Shown: in pieces, positions 8,401 to 15,751 of the stretch
Position numbering within the stretch: position 1 is the first letter of the stretch
Layout: each line of letters begins with the position of its first letter
NCBI GenBank assembly: GCA_014804785.1
Contig: JAAUZD010000005.1
Coordinates: 72,562 to 136,561 of the forward strand
Direction of reading: 5' to 3'
DNA: 64,000 bases
From: Lachnospiraceae bacterium
GTDB lineage: Bacteria; Bacillota; Clostridia; Lachnospirales; Lachnospiraceae
Position numbers and translations under genes: made by a program
The notes under the pieces: generated by a model
What the model was told of the DNA's origin: nothing
The model's database searches: none
Seen by the model: only the letters and a program-made list of their open reading frames with translations

Positions 8401-8601
8401 ATGAGCAAAATAGGTAAATATATTAAGGAAGAAAGAAAAAAAGCCGGTTTGACACAGGAAGAATTTGCAATGCGTTCGGGTTTAGGGCTTCGATTTGTCA
8501 GAGAATTGGAACAGGGAAAGGAAACGGTGCGCTTAGACAAAGTAAATCAGGCACTTGCAATGTTTGGAATGGAAGCGGTGGCAGGAAAGAAAGAGGGATA
8601 A
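8401..8601 (+). CDS. hipB: HipB-like antitoxin, helix-turn-helix
   Basis: 66 residues, almost entirely one Xre/HipB-type helix-turn-helix: IGKYIKEERKKAGLTQEEFA, then MRSGLGLRFVRELEQGKETV. It resembles the Y4mF/HipB group. It is expected to dimerise and repress its own operon at the repeats immediately upstream. The start ATG has no close Shine-Dalgarno; the nearest AGGGG lies 13 nt away inside the operator arm, and the inferred promoter puts the transcript start at the ATG, so translation may be leaderless. The HipS gene starts 3 bp after the stop. Confidence 0.82.
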   Translation: MSKIGKYIKEERKKAGLTQEEFAMRSGLGLRFVRELEQGKETVRLDKVNQALAMFGMEAVAGKKEG

Positions 8602-8604
8602 TAC

Positions 8605-8964
8605 ATGGAGGACGAGTACAGGAAAGGATATGTTTACGTCCAGAATATGTTTGCAGGCATCATACGGGAAACGGACGAGGGATATGTTTTTGTTTATGAC
8701 AGAGAATACTTAAATACAGAGGGAGCCGTCCCGATAAGCATAACCTTGCCTCTCGAAGAAAGAGAATACATGTCTACGATACTTTTTCCTTTTTTTGACG
8801 GGCTGATTCCGGAGGGGTGGCTGCTTGGAATTGTGAGTAGGAACTGGAAAATAGATTCTAATGACAGGTTTGGACTTTTACTGTCTGTATGCAGGGACTG
8901 CATTGGTGATGTCTGTGTGAGAAGCGAGATGGATGAGGATATTCCGGAACGGAGGAAGCAATGA
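8605..8964 (+). CDS. hipS: HipS-like protein (stand-alone HipA N-subdomain 1)
   Basis: 119 residues matching only the N-terminal subdomain of HipA: AGIIRETDEGYVFVYD.EYL, PISITLPL, FPFFDGLIPEGW and DCIGDV. In ordinary HipA this is fused to the kinase. Here it is a separate gene whose TGA overlaps the ATG of the kinase (ATGA). This matches the tripartite HipBST layout of E. coli O127, in which HipS, not HipB, neutralises the toxin, placing a Trp in the kinase active site. Trp72 after the LIPEG motif is a candidate for that role here; this residue match is inference. Confidence 0.8.
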   Translation: MEDEYRKGYVYVQNMFAGIIRETDEGYVFVYDREYLNTEGAVPISITLPLEEREYMSTILFPFFDGLIPEGWLLGIVSRNWKIDSNDRFGLLLSVCRDCIGDVCVRSEMDEDIPERRKQ

Positions 8965-9923
8965 AATGTTTATGCTGTGGAAAAGTGATAAAGGATACAG
9001 CTGCCGATAAGGAAAAAAAGAATCGCTGGCATAGTCAGTGCATAAAAAAGTTCTTTGGCACGGCACAAATGCCTGCATTGGACTTATCAGAAGAAAAACT
9101 GGAAGAACTGGCAAGTATGACAGTGAATAAAGGATTGACTGTACCCGGTGTACAGAAAAAACTTTCTCTGCATTTATCTGATGATATAGAGGCGAGGCTG
9201 ACCATCGTAGATTATCCCACAGGATATATTCTTAAACCCCAGACCGCGGAATATGACTCTTTGCCGGAGTACGAACATCTGGCAATGAACCTTGCCGAAA
9301 CAGCCGGAATACGGACCGTGCCCCATGCACTTATGAGCGTGGACGGACAATATGTATATATCACAAAGCGTATCGACAGGGAAATCAAAAAAGACAGCAT
9401 GAAATTATACGCAATGGAAGACTTCTGCCAGATATCAAACAGACTGACTCAGGATAAATATAAAGGTTCTTACGAAAACTGCGGAAGAATCATAAAAAAA
9501 TATTCAATACATCCGGGGCTTGATCTATCTGAACTATTTTTGCGCACAGCCTTTTCTTTTGTAATAGGAAATTCCGATATGCATCTGAAAAATTTTTCTC
9601 TTATCGAAAGCGATCCTGCGGGAAGACAGTTCAGTCTGTCAAAAGCATACGATATCCTGCCGGTCAATATGATACTGCCCGAGGACGAAGAACAGCTTGC
9701 ACTGACACTAAACGGTAAAAAGAAAAATATAAGAAAAAAAGACTTCTTTGCCTTTGCCCAGAGCTTGGAACTGCCAGAAAAGTCTGCCGAAAACATGCTG
9801 AAAAAACTTTGCAAACTAAAAGAAAAATTTTTAGAACAATGCGAGGAATCCTACCTATCCGCAGAACAAAAAACAGGCATGAAGGAACTGATTGTACAGC
9901 GGATAGAAACTATCACGATATAG
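8961..9923 (+). CDS. hipT: HipT-like serine/threonine kinase toxin
   Basis: 320 residues, HipA kinase fold without N-subdomain 1. It starts with a zinc-ribbon-like CLCCGK..WHSQC-IKKFFGT segment. The Gly-rich loop is GLT60-V-P62-G-V-Q-K-K-L; ILK92P should bind ATP; RIDRE, the catalytic Asp206 in GNSDMHLKNF and the metal Asp231 in AYDILP are all present, so the kinase looks active. E. coli HipT phosphorylates TrpRS and is controlled by two serines (SIS) in the Gly-rich loop; here the equivalent positions appear to be Thr60 and Pro62, leaving one phosphoacceptor. Coupled to HipS by a 4-bp overlap. The substrate is unknown. Confidence 0.82.
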   Translation: MKCLCCGKVIKDTAADKEKKNRWHSQCIKKFFGTAQMPALDLSEEKLEELASMTVNKGLTVPGVQKKLSLHLSDDIEARLTIVDYPTGYILKPQTAEYDSLPEYEHLAMNLAETAGIRTVPHALMSVDGQYVYITKRIDREIKKDSMKLYAMEDFCQISNRLTQDKYKGSYENCGRIIKKYSIHPGLDLSELFLRTAFSFVIGNSDMHLKNFSLIESDPAGRQFSLSKAYDILPVNMILPEDEEQLALTLNGKKKNIRKKDFFAFAQSLELPEKSAENMLKKLCKLKEKFLEQCEESYLSAEQKTGMKELIVQRIETITI

Positions 9924-9947
9924 AGATACTGTAGAATGATGGGAGAT

Positions 9948-10009
9948 AAAAACAGTTGGGGATAGGGTGAGATGCACGGGTTGTGCAGAGCCTATCCCCA
10001 ACTGTTTTT
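9948..10009 (+). terminator. long hairpin terminator after the HipBST-like operon
   Basis: A perfect 19-bp stem pairs 9948-9966 (AAAAACAGTTGGGGATAGG) with 9991-10009, ending in TTTTT. The 24-nt loop can itself form GCAC-GGGTT-GTGC. A-run and T-run at both ends make it usable in both directions. It separates the toxin operon from the next promoter, whose -35 begins 3 bp later. Confidence 0.75.
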
Positions 10010-10011
10010 GC

Positions 10012-10060
10012 TTGACATATATAGATAACCTATATATAATATAGTCATCCTATATATAGG
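10012..10060 (+). promoter_or_regulatory. consensus promoter and palindromic operator of padR
   Basis: TTGACA (10012-10017) and TATAAT (10035-10040) are both perfect consensus with 17-bp spacing. CCTATATATAGG (10049-10060) is a perfect 12-bp palindrome right after the -10, and an ACCTATATATAA half copy overlaps the -10. A perfect promoter with an AT-rich palindrome is what an autorepressed padR gene would have. Confidence 0.8.
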
Positions 10061-10098
10061 ACATCGATATATAAGAGGGAGAAAAGAGAGGAATAAGT

Positions 10099-10428
10099 AT
10101 GGCAGTTGATAAAACTTTAGTATCCGGCAGTATGGCAATGCTGCTTTTAAAACTTCTTTCTGAGAAGGACATGTATGGTTATGAGATGATCGATACGCTG
10201 CGGCGGCGGTCCCAGAATGTGTTCGAACTTAAGGCAGGTACGCTGTATCCGCTTCTGCATTCGCTGGAGGAAAAGAATCTGCTCGCTTCTTACGAGGAGG
10301 AAGTTCTTGGCAAGGTGAGGAAGTATTACAGTATTACGAAAGATGGAAAGAAAATGCTTAGAAGAAAGAAGGAAGAGTGGCAGGAGTACGCGAAGGCAGT
10401 GACTCAAGTGCTGGCATTTGAATGGTAG
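10099..10428 (+). CDS. PadR-family transcriptional regulator
   Basis: 109 residues: a winged helix with the family hallmarks MYGYEMIDTLRRRSQ, LKAGTLYPLLHSLEEKNLL and KVRKYYSITKDGKK. No separate effector domain. The gene is driven by a consensus promoter with a palindrome beside it and is followed 12 bp later by a SEDS-family gene with a permease-prefix domain. PadR plus a prefix-domain membrane protein is a recurring pair in Firmicutes, usually responding to envelope stress or drugs. Confidence 0.9.
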   Translation: MAVDKTLVSGSMAMLLLKLLSEKDMYGYEMIDTLRRRSQNVFELKAGTLYPLLHSLEEKNLLASYEEEVLGKVRKYYSITKDGKKMLRRKKEEWQEYAKAVTQVLAFEW

Positions 10429-10440
10429 GGGGATGTGGAT

Positions 10441-11829
10441 ATGAACAGAGAGGAATATATCAGGATTTTGACAGATCAGATTCGTTGCGTGAAGGCAAGG
10501 GATATGGTGGCAGATGAAATAAAAATGCATATAGAAGATCAGGCTCTTTCCTACCGGGAACAGGGAATGAAGGAAGAGCAGGCAATAGAAGCAGCGGTAA
10601 AGGATATGGGAGATCCGGTGGAAGTGGGAGTGTCCATGGACAGAATACATCGCCCCCAAATTTCATGGAGTATGGTAGCGCTTATGGCAGCCATTGGCGT
10701 GGTCAGTATCTCACTGCATGCAGTATTTGGAAGCAGCGATCCCGGATTGGGGTGGGGCTATGTGCTGAAACAGACCATGTATACGCTGATTGGATTTCTG
10801 GCAATGGTGCTGGTATGTATGATGGACTATAGTTTTCTGGCGGATCATTGTGTGGGAACAGCATTAGTTTTTTTAGCGGTCGTGCTGTTTTCTGATATCT
10901 TTTTGGGAAAAGAGATAAACGGAGCTGTCCGATGGATCTCGGTCAGGGGACTAGTGGTAGGATTGATTCCCTTCCTCTATTTGTGTGTGCCTGTTTATGG
11001 GGCGCTTCTTTTCAAATATCGGGGAGAACAGGTCAGAGGGATTGTAAAAAGTCTGATGTGGATTGTATGGATGGTATTGCCTGCATATCTGATGAGCGAT
11101 TTAAGCGCCTGTATGTCGTTGGTCTTTATGCTTCTCCTGCTCTTTTCTGCCGCGGTTTTAAAGGACTGGTTTCAAATAGAAAGACCAAAGCGATTTCTTG
11201 CTTCTTTCTGGGTATGTATTGTCCTTAGCGGTCCTGTGTATCTTCTGTTTCTTAATCTGACTGGCAGGCTGGATTTTTTTCAAAGCAGAAGAATCAGAAT
11301 GTTGTTGGGGCTTGACCCGCAGGGAGTAAATTATGTTCGATACAGAGTTCTGGAGATTTTGCGCAGCAGCAGATTCATAGGAAGAGGGGACGGGGCAGAT
11401 TTAACAGAGCTTGTGACGACAGTGCCCGATTTTAATCAGAGTTACATCTTATCCTTTGTGGCAGCAGCTTTTGGTTATGCGGTAGTCATTGGACTGGTAT
11501 TATTGTTTGGAGTGATGCTGTTTCAGATATTCCGCATAGCCTTTGGTCAGAAAAATGAACTTGGGATGATGATATCCTGCGGCTGTGGTCTGGTGTTTCT
11601 GACACTGCTGGCAATGTGCTTTCTGGTAAATATAGGATTACTTCCCCATATATCCATATATATCCCGTTTATCTCTGCGGGCGGTTCCAACGTAATCGTC
11701 TCTTACATTCTGGCAGGAATAGTACTGAGCGTGTATCGGTATAAAAGTATTCTTCCAAAAGAACTGCCATTAAAAAGAAAAAACAAAAAAATACCAAAAT
11801 TAAAATTTTCAATTACTTTAGAAAAATAG
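10441..11829 (+). CDS. SEDS (FtsW/RodA/SpoVE) paralogue with permease-prefix domain; catalytic Asp missing
   Basis: 462 residues. ATG 10441 follows GGGGG at 8 nt. Residues 1-68 form a cytosolic helical permease-prefix domain (EEYIRILTDQI..., QAIEAAVKDMGDPVEVG), as in DUF1700-like proteins linked to PadR. Residues 75-435 are a SEDS membrane domain: GAVRWI, VPDFNQSYILSFVAAAFGY, GLLPHISIYIPFISAGGSN. SEDS glycosyltransferases polymerise lipid II and need an Asp in the (L/V)PExxTDF loop (Asp297 of E. coli FtsW). Here that position is Ser334 (VPDFNQS). The PDLG motif is also changed (SDLSA). The protein is therefore probably not a lipid II polymerase and may have a regulatory or binding role. Confidence 0.82.
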   Translation: MNREEYIRILTDQIRCVKARDMVADEIKMHIEDQALSYREQGMKEEQAIEAAVKDMGDPVEVGVSMDRIHRPQISWSMVALMAAIGVVSISLHAVFGSSDPGLGWGYVLKQTMYTLIGFLAMVLVCMMDYSFLADHCVGTALVFLAVVLFSDIFLGKEINGAVRWISVRGLVVGLIPFLYLCVPVYGALLFKYRGEQVRGIVKSLMWIVWMVLPAYLMSDLSACMSLVFMLLLLFSAAVLKDWFQIERPKRFLASFWVCIVLSGPVYLLFLNLTGRLDFFQSRRIRMLLGLDPQGVNYVRYRVLEILRSSRFIGRGDGADLTELVTTVPDFNQSYILSFVAAAFGYAVVIGLVLLFGVMLFQIFRIAFGQKNELGMMISCGCGLVFLTLLAMCFLVNIGLLPHISIYIPFISAGGSNVIVSYILAGIVLSVYRYKSILPKELPLKRKNKKIPKLKFSITLEK

Positions 11830-11877
11830 TGAATCTCCTTTTGGGTTATTACAATGTATGGTTGAAGGGTGATAAAC

Positions 11878-11891
11878 CTTTGACGTCAAAG
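11878..11891. promoter_or_regulatory. 14-bp palindrome upstream of sigma remnant
   Basis: CTTTGACGTCAAAG is a perfect palindrome 34 bp before the sigma-fragment ATG. It contains CGTC, as in many ECF -10 elements, but no partnered -35 at usual spacing is obvious. It may be a leftover regulatory site of the decayed gene pair. Confidence 0.3.
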
Positions 11892-11924
11892 AATCATGCC
11901 GACAGGCAAAAGGAGCATTATGCA

Positions 11925-12012
11925 ATGACACTAATACAGCTGGAGGAATGCATAGATATCTATGGAAAGGATATTTATGGGTTTTGCAGGCAGATTACGG
12001 GAAACAGACAAG
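11925..12012 (+). pseudogene. N-terminal fragment of an ECF sigma factor
   Basis: AGGAG (11911-11915) precedes ATG 11925. The first 27 codons (MTLIQLEECIDIYGKDIYGF then CRQITGNRQ) match the start of lachnospiral ECF sigma factors, where ITGNRQ is normally followed by an EADDLYQDTFLKA-like segment. Here the sigma frame ends abruptly at about 12006-12012 and the following bases encode a piece of a different protein (next entry). Regions 2.3 to 4 are gone, so no functional sigma factor can be made. Confidence 0.65.
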
Positions 12013-12362
12013 ATGGAAGAAGAAGCGGGATTTGAGATAGATGCGGTTGAAAATTTTTCTAATGGGTATGCTTTTCTAAAATGAGTATTGATAATTATAC
12101 GGGTATGGATGAAAACGATAATACGGTTTCTATAAATAAGGGAATCTGCGTTATTTATGAAAAGACAGGAAATGATCCTCTTTTTCTGGAAACAGAGAAA
12201 GCCGTATACAATGATGAGGGCGCCGATGAAGATTCTGAAAATCAGGTTTCAAGTGCTGTGTGGGTAAAAGACGAAGTCAGGTATGAACTGATCAGTTTAT
12301 ATAAAGCAACACCGGCAGACATGTTGTTTGAGATGGCGGAGGAACTGATAAAACTTCCCTAA
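12013..12362 (+). pseudogene. C-terminal fragment of the partner anti-sigma/DUF4367-like protein, frameshifted
   Basis: Frame 1 from 12013 reads MEEEAGFEIDAVENFSNGYA then FLK before a TGA in an AAAA run at 12079-12084. The neighbouring frame continues from ATG 12081 as MSIDNYTGMDENDNTVSINK and ends ...ATPADMLFEMAEELIKLP. Joining the frames restores a sequence resembling the C-terminal extracellular domain of membrane proteins encoded after lachnospiral ECF sigma genes. One missing base in the A-run explains the shift. Together with the sigma fragment this marks one internal deletion that removed the 3' part of the sigma gene and the 5' part of its partner. DUF4367 is my best guess for the family. 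Confidence 0.55.
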
Positions 12363-12391
12363 TACGAATCTGTCTGGAGAGGCATTCTAAA

Positions 12392-12440
12392 AAGGAGAAG
12401 GCAAAATTGGCAGAATAACTGCTGCTTTTGCCTTCTCCTT
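12392..12440. terminator. bidirectional terminator
   Basis: AAGGAGAAGGCAAAA (12392-12406) pairs perfectly over 15 bp with TTTTGCCTTCTCCTT (12426-12440). It lies between the plus-strand pseudogene and the converging minus-strand Rpn gene and can serve both. Confidence 0.7.
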
Positions 12441-12490
12441 ATTATACTGTAAAAGAATCTTCTGCAAGTGAACTTGCGAGATGGATCTGA

Positions 12491-13825
12491 TCATTGAGGA
12501 AAAGAGTCTGGTCCATCATGATATCCATACGCTTTTGCATACGAAAGGACTTGCTGTAGTTTCCTTTCGGCAGTAAGCCTTTTTTCTCTTTCGGTTGCCA
12601 TTTCTGCTTTAGCAGAGTCACGTTCTGCTTTAGCAGAGTCACGTTCTGCTTTAGCAGAGTCGCATTCTGCTTTAGCAGAGTCACGTTCTGCTTTAGCAGA
12701 GTCGCATTCTGCTTTAACAGAGTCGCATTCTGCTTTAACAGAGTCGCATTCTGCTTTAGCAGAGTCACGTTCTGCTTTAACAGAGTCACATTCTGCTTTA
12801 ACAGAGTCACGTTCTGCCTTAATAGAGTCACATTCTTCCTTAACAGAATCTCTTTCTGCTTTAAGGACATCCCGCTCTGTGTGTAATGCATTTACTTCAT
12901 CTTGAAGGTCATTGACCATCAGCCGTTCCAGATTTTTTGTCATAATGTACAATTCTTCCGACAACATATTTATCAACTCCTCTGGCTTATTAGTGAAATC
13001 AGCAATTTCCTGATAGATAGGCATAAAGTGAGGAAATGCCTCAATCAGTGATGCAATAGTGCTTATGTCTGTAGTGCTTAAAAAGGTAAGCCATGCATCT
13101 AAAGTGATACTATCTTTAGTAATATTATGTACGATAGAGTGGAAACTGTCAAGACAGATAAAAATATCTTCGTGTAGACCGGATGATTTTGCGTAGATAT
13201 CTGTATCAAAGGAAGAAATGCGCCTGTGGATGTATTTACCCTTTACAGTATGAAATTCCATAGGACTTTTTTCCATAAGAATGATGCAGTATACTTTGTG
13301 AAGGTTCTGGAAGGAAAAAAGCGGTCCTTGTTCCATCCGGACCTGTGCGTATTGGCGCATGATGATATCCGAGGCATAGCAGTCTGCCCTTGCTAAAGGA
13401 AAATTATAACCAATCTTCTGCATCTCCACATTTGCATAAGAGCCGTCATCAAGCTGGACCAGAACATCCATGACAACAAAACTTGTCTGCTCGTTCAGAC
13501 GGGTGCCCTCACGGGGAATGACTCTGATGATTCGGACAGAGCGTCCTAAAATGGCGGACAGAAATGCTTCCAGTCTGTCAGGATGCAGGGAGGGACTAAA
13601 TATTTTCCGGAATACAGGGTCGTAGATAATTCTAAGACCATGCTTCCCTGTGCAGAAGCCGATTAATTCCTGCTTCATGTTATCTGGAAATTCAGAGTAT
13701 TTTTCCCATATATAGGTCTGTTGTTTTAATAAATCCTCTACACTTTTCTTTGAAGGAAAGGTGGGAAGAGGCATGCAGTGAAAAATGTTTTGAGTGGTGG
13801 ATAAAGAATTTGTGGTTTTTGACAT
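12491..13825 (-). CDS. Rpn-family PD-(D/E)XK nuclease-like protein with heptad-repeat tail
   Basis: 444 residues; ATG at 13825 has AAGGAG 7 nt upstream (the frame is open to 13852). Residues about 35-300 match the Rpn/transposase-like PD-(D/E)XK family: DPVFRKIFS, LEAFLSAILG, then the active-site strand FVVMDVLVQLDDGSYANVEM with Asp and ExQ-type positions. Such proteins act as recombination-promoting endonucleases or have unclear roles. Residues about 320-435 are a long coiled coil made of near-identical heptads A-E-(R/C)-D-S-(A/V)-K, from a 21-bp minisatellite. The tail end (KAYGYHDGPDSF) is not repetitive. Repeat number probably varies between strains. Confidence 0.8.
   Translation of the reverse strand: MSKTTNSLSTTQNIFHCMPLPTFPSKKSVEDLLKQQTYIWEKYSEFPDNMKQELIGFCTGKHGLRIIYDPVFRKIFSPSLHPDRLEAFLSAILGRSVRIIRVIPREGTRLNEQTSFVVMDVLVQLDDGSYANVEMQKIGYNFPLARADCYASDIIMRQYAQVRMEQGPLFSFQNLHKVYCIILMEKSPMEFHTVKGKYIHRRISSFDTDIYAKSSGLHEDIFICLDSFHSIVHNITKDSITLDAWLTFLSTTDISTIASLIEAFPHFMPIYQEIADFTNKPEELINMLSEELYIMTKNLERLMVNDLQDEVNALHTERDVLKAERDSVKEECDSIKAERDSVKAECDSVKAERDSAKAECDSVKAECDSVKAECDSAKAERDSAKAECDSAKAERDSAKAERDSAKAEMATEREKRLTAERKLQQVLSYAKAYGYHDGPDSFPQ
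12603..12854. repeat. 21-bp minisatellite inside the Rpn gene, about 12 units
   Basis: Twelve consecutive 21-bp units share TCTGCTTTAGCAGAGTC followed by ACGT, GCAT or ACAT. Eleven are nearly exact (12603-12833), the twelfth is decayed. Each unit encodes one heptad on the minus strand. A second minus-strand frame across the repeat is open as well (LLKQNVT heptads), a by-product of the repeat. Confidence 0.9.
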
Positions 13826-14162
13826 AGAGCTTCTCCTTGGAATAAATAGCATTGTAGAAATATTAATTGGAATGAAATTAGAATAATTGTAAAGAAAGTA
13901 AGAATGTAACTGAATTCAGTTGAAACTAATATGAAATTCATATGAGAATGTTATAACACGGATTGTTTCAAATTACAATTACAATATGGAGAAAAGAAAG
14001 GTAGAAAAATAATTAGAAGAATAATGGCTATGAATAAGGAAATAACTATATATGGTACTGCATTACAGAAAAAATAATAGTCAGTACCATATATTGTATT
14101 GTGCAGATTGTCACGAAGGTAGTTTTAGAGCAACATGTGTCTGCCTGCATTACGTTTTGAAG
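13826..14162. other. AT-rich intergenic region between Rpn and MATE genes
   Basis: This 337-bp stretch has no open frame I trust. It contains, besides the region upstream of the Rpn gene, one hairpin: a 13-bp perfect stem ATATATGGTACTG (14048-14060) with CAGTACCATATAT (14082-14094) and a 21-nt loop. The hairpin follows the minus-strand MATE gene and could act as its transcript end, though no T-run follows. Confidence 0.5.
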
Positions 14163-15563
14163 TTATGGTTTGCTAGTCACGATATTCTGCAGCCAGACGC
14201 CGCTCCTCACCATAAAATATCCAATAATCACTTTAATCAGTTCTGTAAACTGTACAAGGAAAAAGATTAAGGTGATGGGAAGCGTAGTATAGTTTGCCAG
14301 GATATAAGCAAATGGAATCACAAGTACCCAGGTATAAACACTGTCAAACAGGAAGGTAACAATGGTCTTACCGCCGGAACGCAGAGTGAAATAGGCGCAG
14401 TGGCAGTAAGAACATAGGGGCATGACCAGAGCGGAGATTACAATAAAAACTTTGGCGAGTTCCTTGATGCTCTCATCCGTATTGTAAATGGAAGGGAAAA
14501 ATCTTCCTACCGCTATCATGATTGCCGCCACACAAGAGCAGCAAAAAACGCTGAAAAAAATCATCTTATTATCGGCATCTTTTGCCTCGTCTCTTTTGCC
14601 GGCACCAAGTAGTTGCCCTACCACGATAGAAATACAGCCACCCAGCTGAATATAAATAATATTGAACAGGTTGCTGATTGTGGAGGAAATGTTCTGTGCG
14701 GCAACGACTTCAAGCCCGCGGACAGCATAACACTGGGAAATGACAGCCATGCCGGATGCCCAGAATATTTCATTGAACATCAAAGGACTTCCTTTTATAA
14801 ATATTCCCTTCAGAATCGACCAGGGAATCATGGGACTGTGGTAAGCACCGATAATATAGCGGTTTTTTTGCTTATGGCAATGAGCCCAAAATACGACGAT
14901 AAAACATTCCATAAAGCGGGCGATTACCGTTGCAATAGCAGCACCCTGCACACCAAGGGCAGGAGAGCCGAAGATGCCGAAAATCAGTATGTAGTCCAGA
15001 ATCAGATTGGTGACGACTGCCGCGATGCCTGCAAGCATAGGAACGAAGGTCTGACCAGTTTCCCGGATGGTGCTGGTGTATGCCTGCCCCAGGGAAAAGG
15101 GAACAAGACCAATCATCATAATCGCCAGGTATTCTTTTCCATATTTAAGGGCAAGACCAATATCGCCCACGCTGCCGCTGTCATTTAAGTACAGTGAAAT
15201 CAGTTGTGTGTCAAAAAAACCGAAAAGTATGAGAACGATGCCGGTAATCAGAGCGCAGGCATAGAGCTTGAATCGGAAAGTATATTTTTGACCTTCGTGA
15301 TCTCCTTTCCCAAAAAACTGGGTTCCGAAGATTCCAGCGCCGGATACGCCTCCAAAAATGCAGATATTAAAAACGAACATCAGCTGGTTGACGATGGCAA
15401 CGCCTGACATCTGTTCCGTTCCGATTTGCCCGACCATGATGTTGTCCAGAAAACTTACAAAACTGGTAATGGCATTCTGGACAATCATTGGCACTGCAAG
15501 AACGAGCACGTATTTATAAAATTCTTTGTCACCGATATACTTAATTTTAAATCTTTTCCACAT
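14163..15563 (-). CDS. MATE-family multidrug efflux protein
   Basis: 466 residues with about 12 membrane helices in two homologous halves: VLAVPMIVQNAITSFVSFLD, NIMVGQIGTEQMSGVAIVNQ in the first, and GSPLMFNEIFWASGMAVISQ opening the second. ATG at 15563 (product MWKRFKIKYIGDKEF) has GAGGAG upstream and is preferred to the longer frame to 15629. MATE proteins export cationic drugs or metabolites by sodium or proton antiport. It is transcribed away from the solute-binding protein gene; the short intergenic region is shared. Substrate unknown. Confidence 0.88.
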   Translation of the reverse strand: MWKRFKIKYIGDKEFYKYVLVLAVPMIVQNAITSFVSFLDNIMVGQIGTEQMSGVAIVNQLMFVFNICIFGGVSGAGIFGTQFFGKGDHEGQKYTFRFKLYACALITGIVLILFGFFDTQLISLYLNDSGSVGDIGLALKYGKEYLAIMMIGLVPFSLGQAYTSTIRETGQTFVPMLAGIAAVVTNLILDYILIFGIFGSPALGVQGAAIATVIARFMECFIVVFWAHCHKQKNRYIIGAYHSPMIPWSILKGIFIKGSPLMFNEIFWASGMAVISQCYAVRGLEVVAAQNISSTISNLFNIIYIQLGGCISIVVGQLLGAGKRDEAKDADNKMIFFSVFCCSCVAAIMIAVGRFFPSIYNTDESIKELAKVFIVISALVMPLCSYCHCAYFTLRSGGKTIVTFLFDSVYTWVLVIPFAYILANYTTLPITLIFFLVQFTELIKVIIGYFMVRSGVWLQNIVTSKP

Positions 15564-15670
15564 GGTAACGACTCCTCTAAAGCATAGAATTTCACATGAA
15601 CAATAGTTATCGCAGTAAATGTGTGTCAAACCATTTTAATAGATAGATTTCTCTTCGTCAATATTTATGC

Positions 15671-15690
15671 TATAATAAAATTACGTAATT
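15671..15690. promoter_or_regulatory. -10-like element and 12-bp palindrome between divergent genes
   Basis: TATAAT (15671-15676) is followed by the perfect palindrome AATTACGTAATT (15679-15690). This lies about 60 bp before the binding-protein gene and about 110 bp before the divergent MATE start. No good -35 is visible for the plus direction. The palindrome is a candidate operator. Confidence 0.4.
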
Positions 15691-15751
15691 ACATAATCTA
15701 TTGTCAGGAATAGGGTCGCTTTGATTAGGTATCGGAAGAGGAGAGGTGTAA

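Noticed and set aside
11829..11924. GTG start at 11829 for a 68-residue protein
   Set aside because: No ribosome site; the sigma-like part begins at ATG 11925 with AGGAG, so the upstream codons are non-coding.
12603..12854. Tandem array as a possible CRISPR
   Set aside because: Units are contiguous 21-bp copies without unique spacers and code for heptads.
12442..12891. Minus-strand open frame of 149 codons with LLKQNVT heptads
   Set aside because: It exists only because the 21-bp repeat is open in more than one frame; the longer Rpn frame has a ribosome site and a recognisable domain.
14052..14270. Small plus-strand open frame next to the MATE gene
   Set aside because: It overlaps the MATE 3' end in antisense and begins inside a hairpin; no ribosome site.
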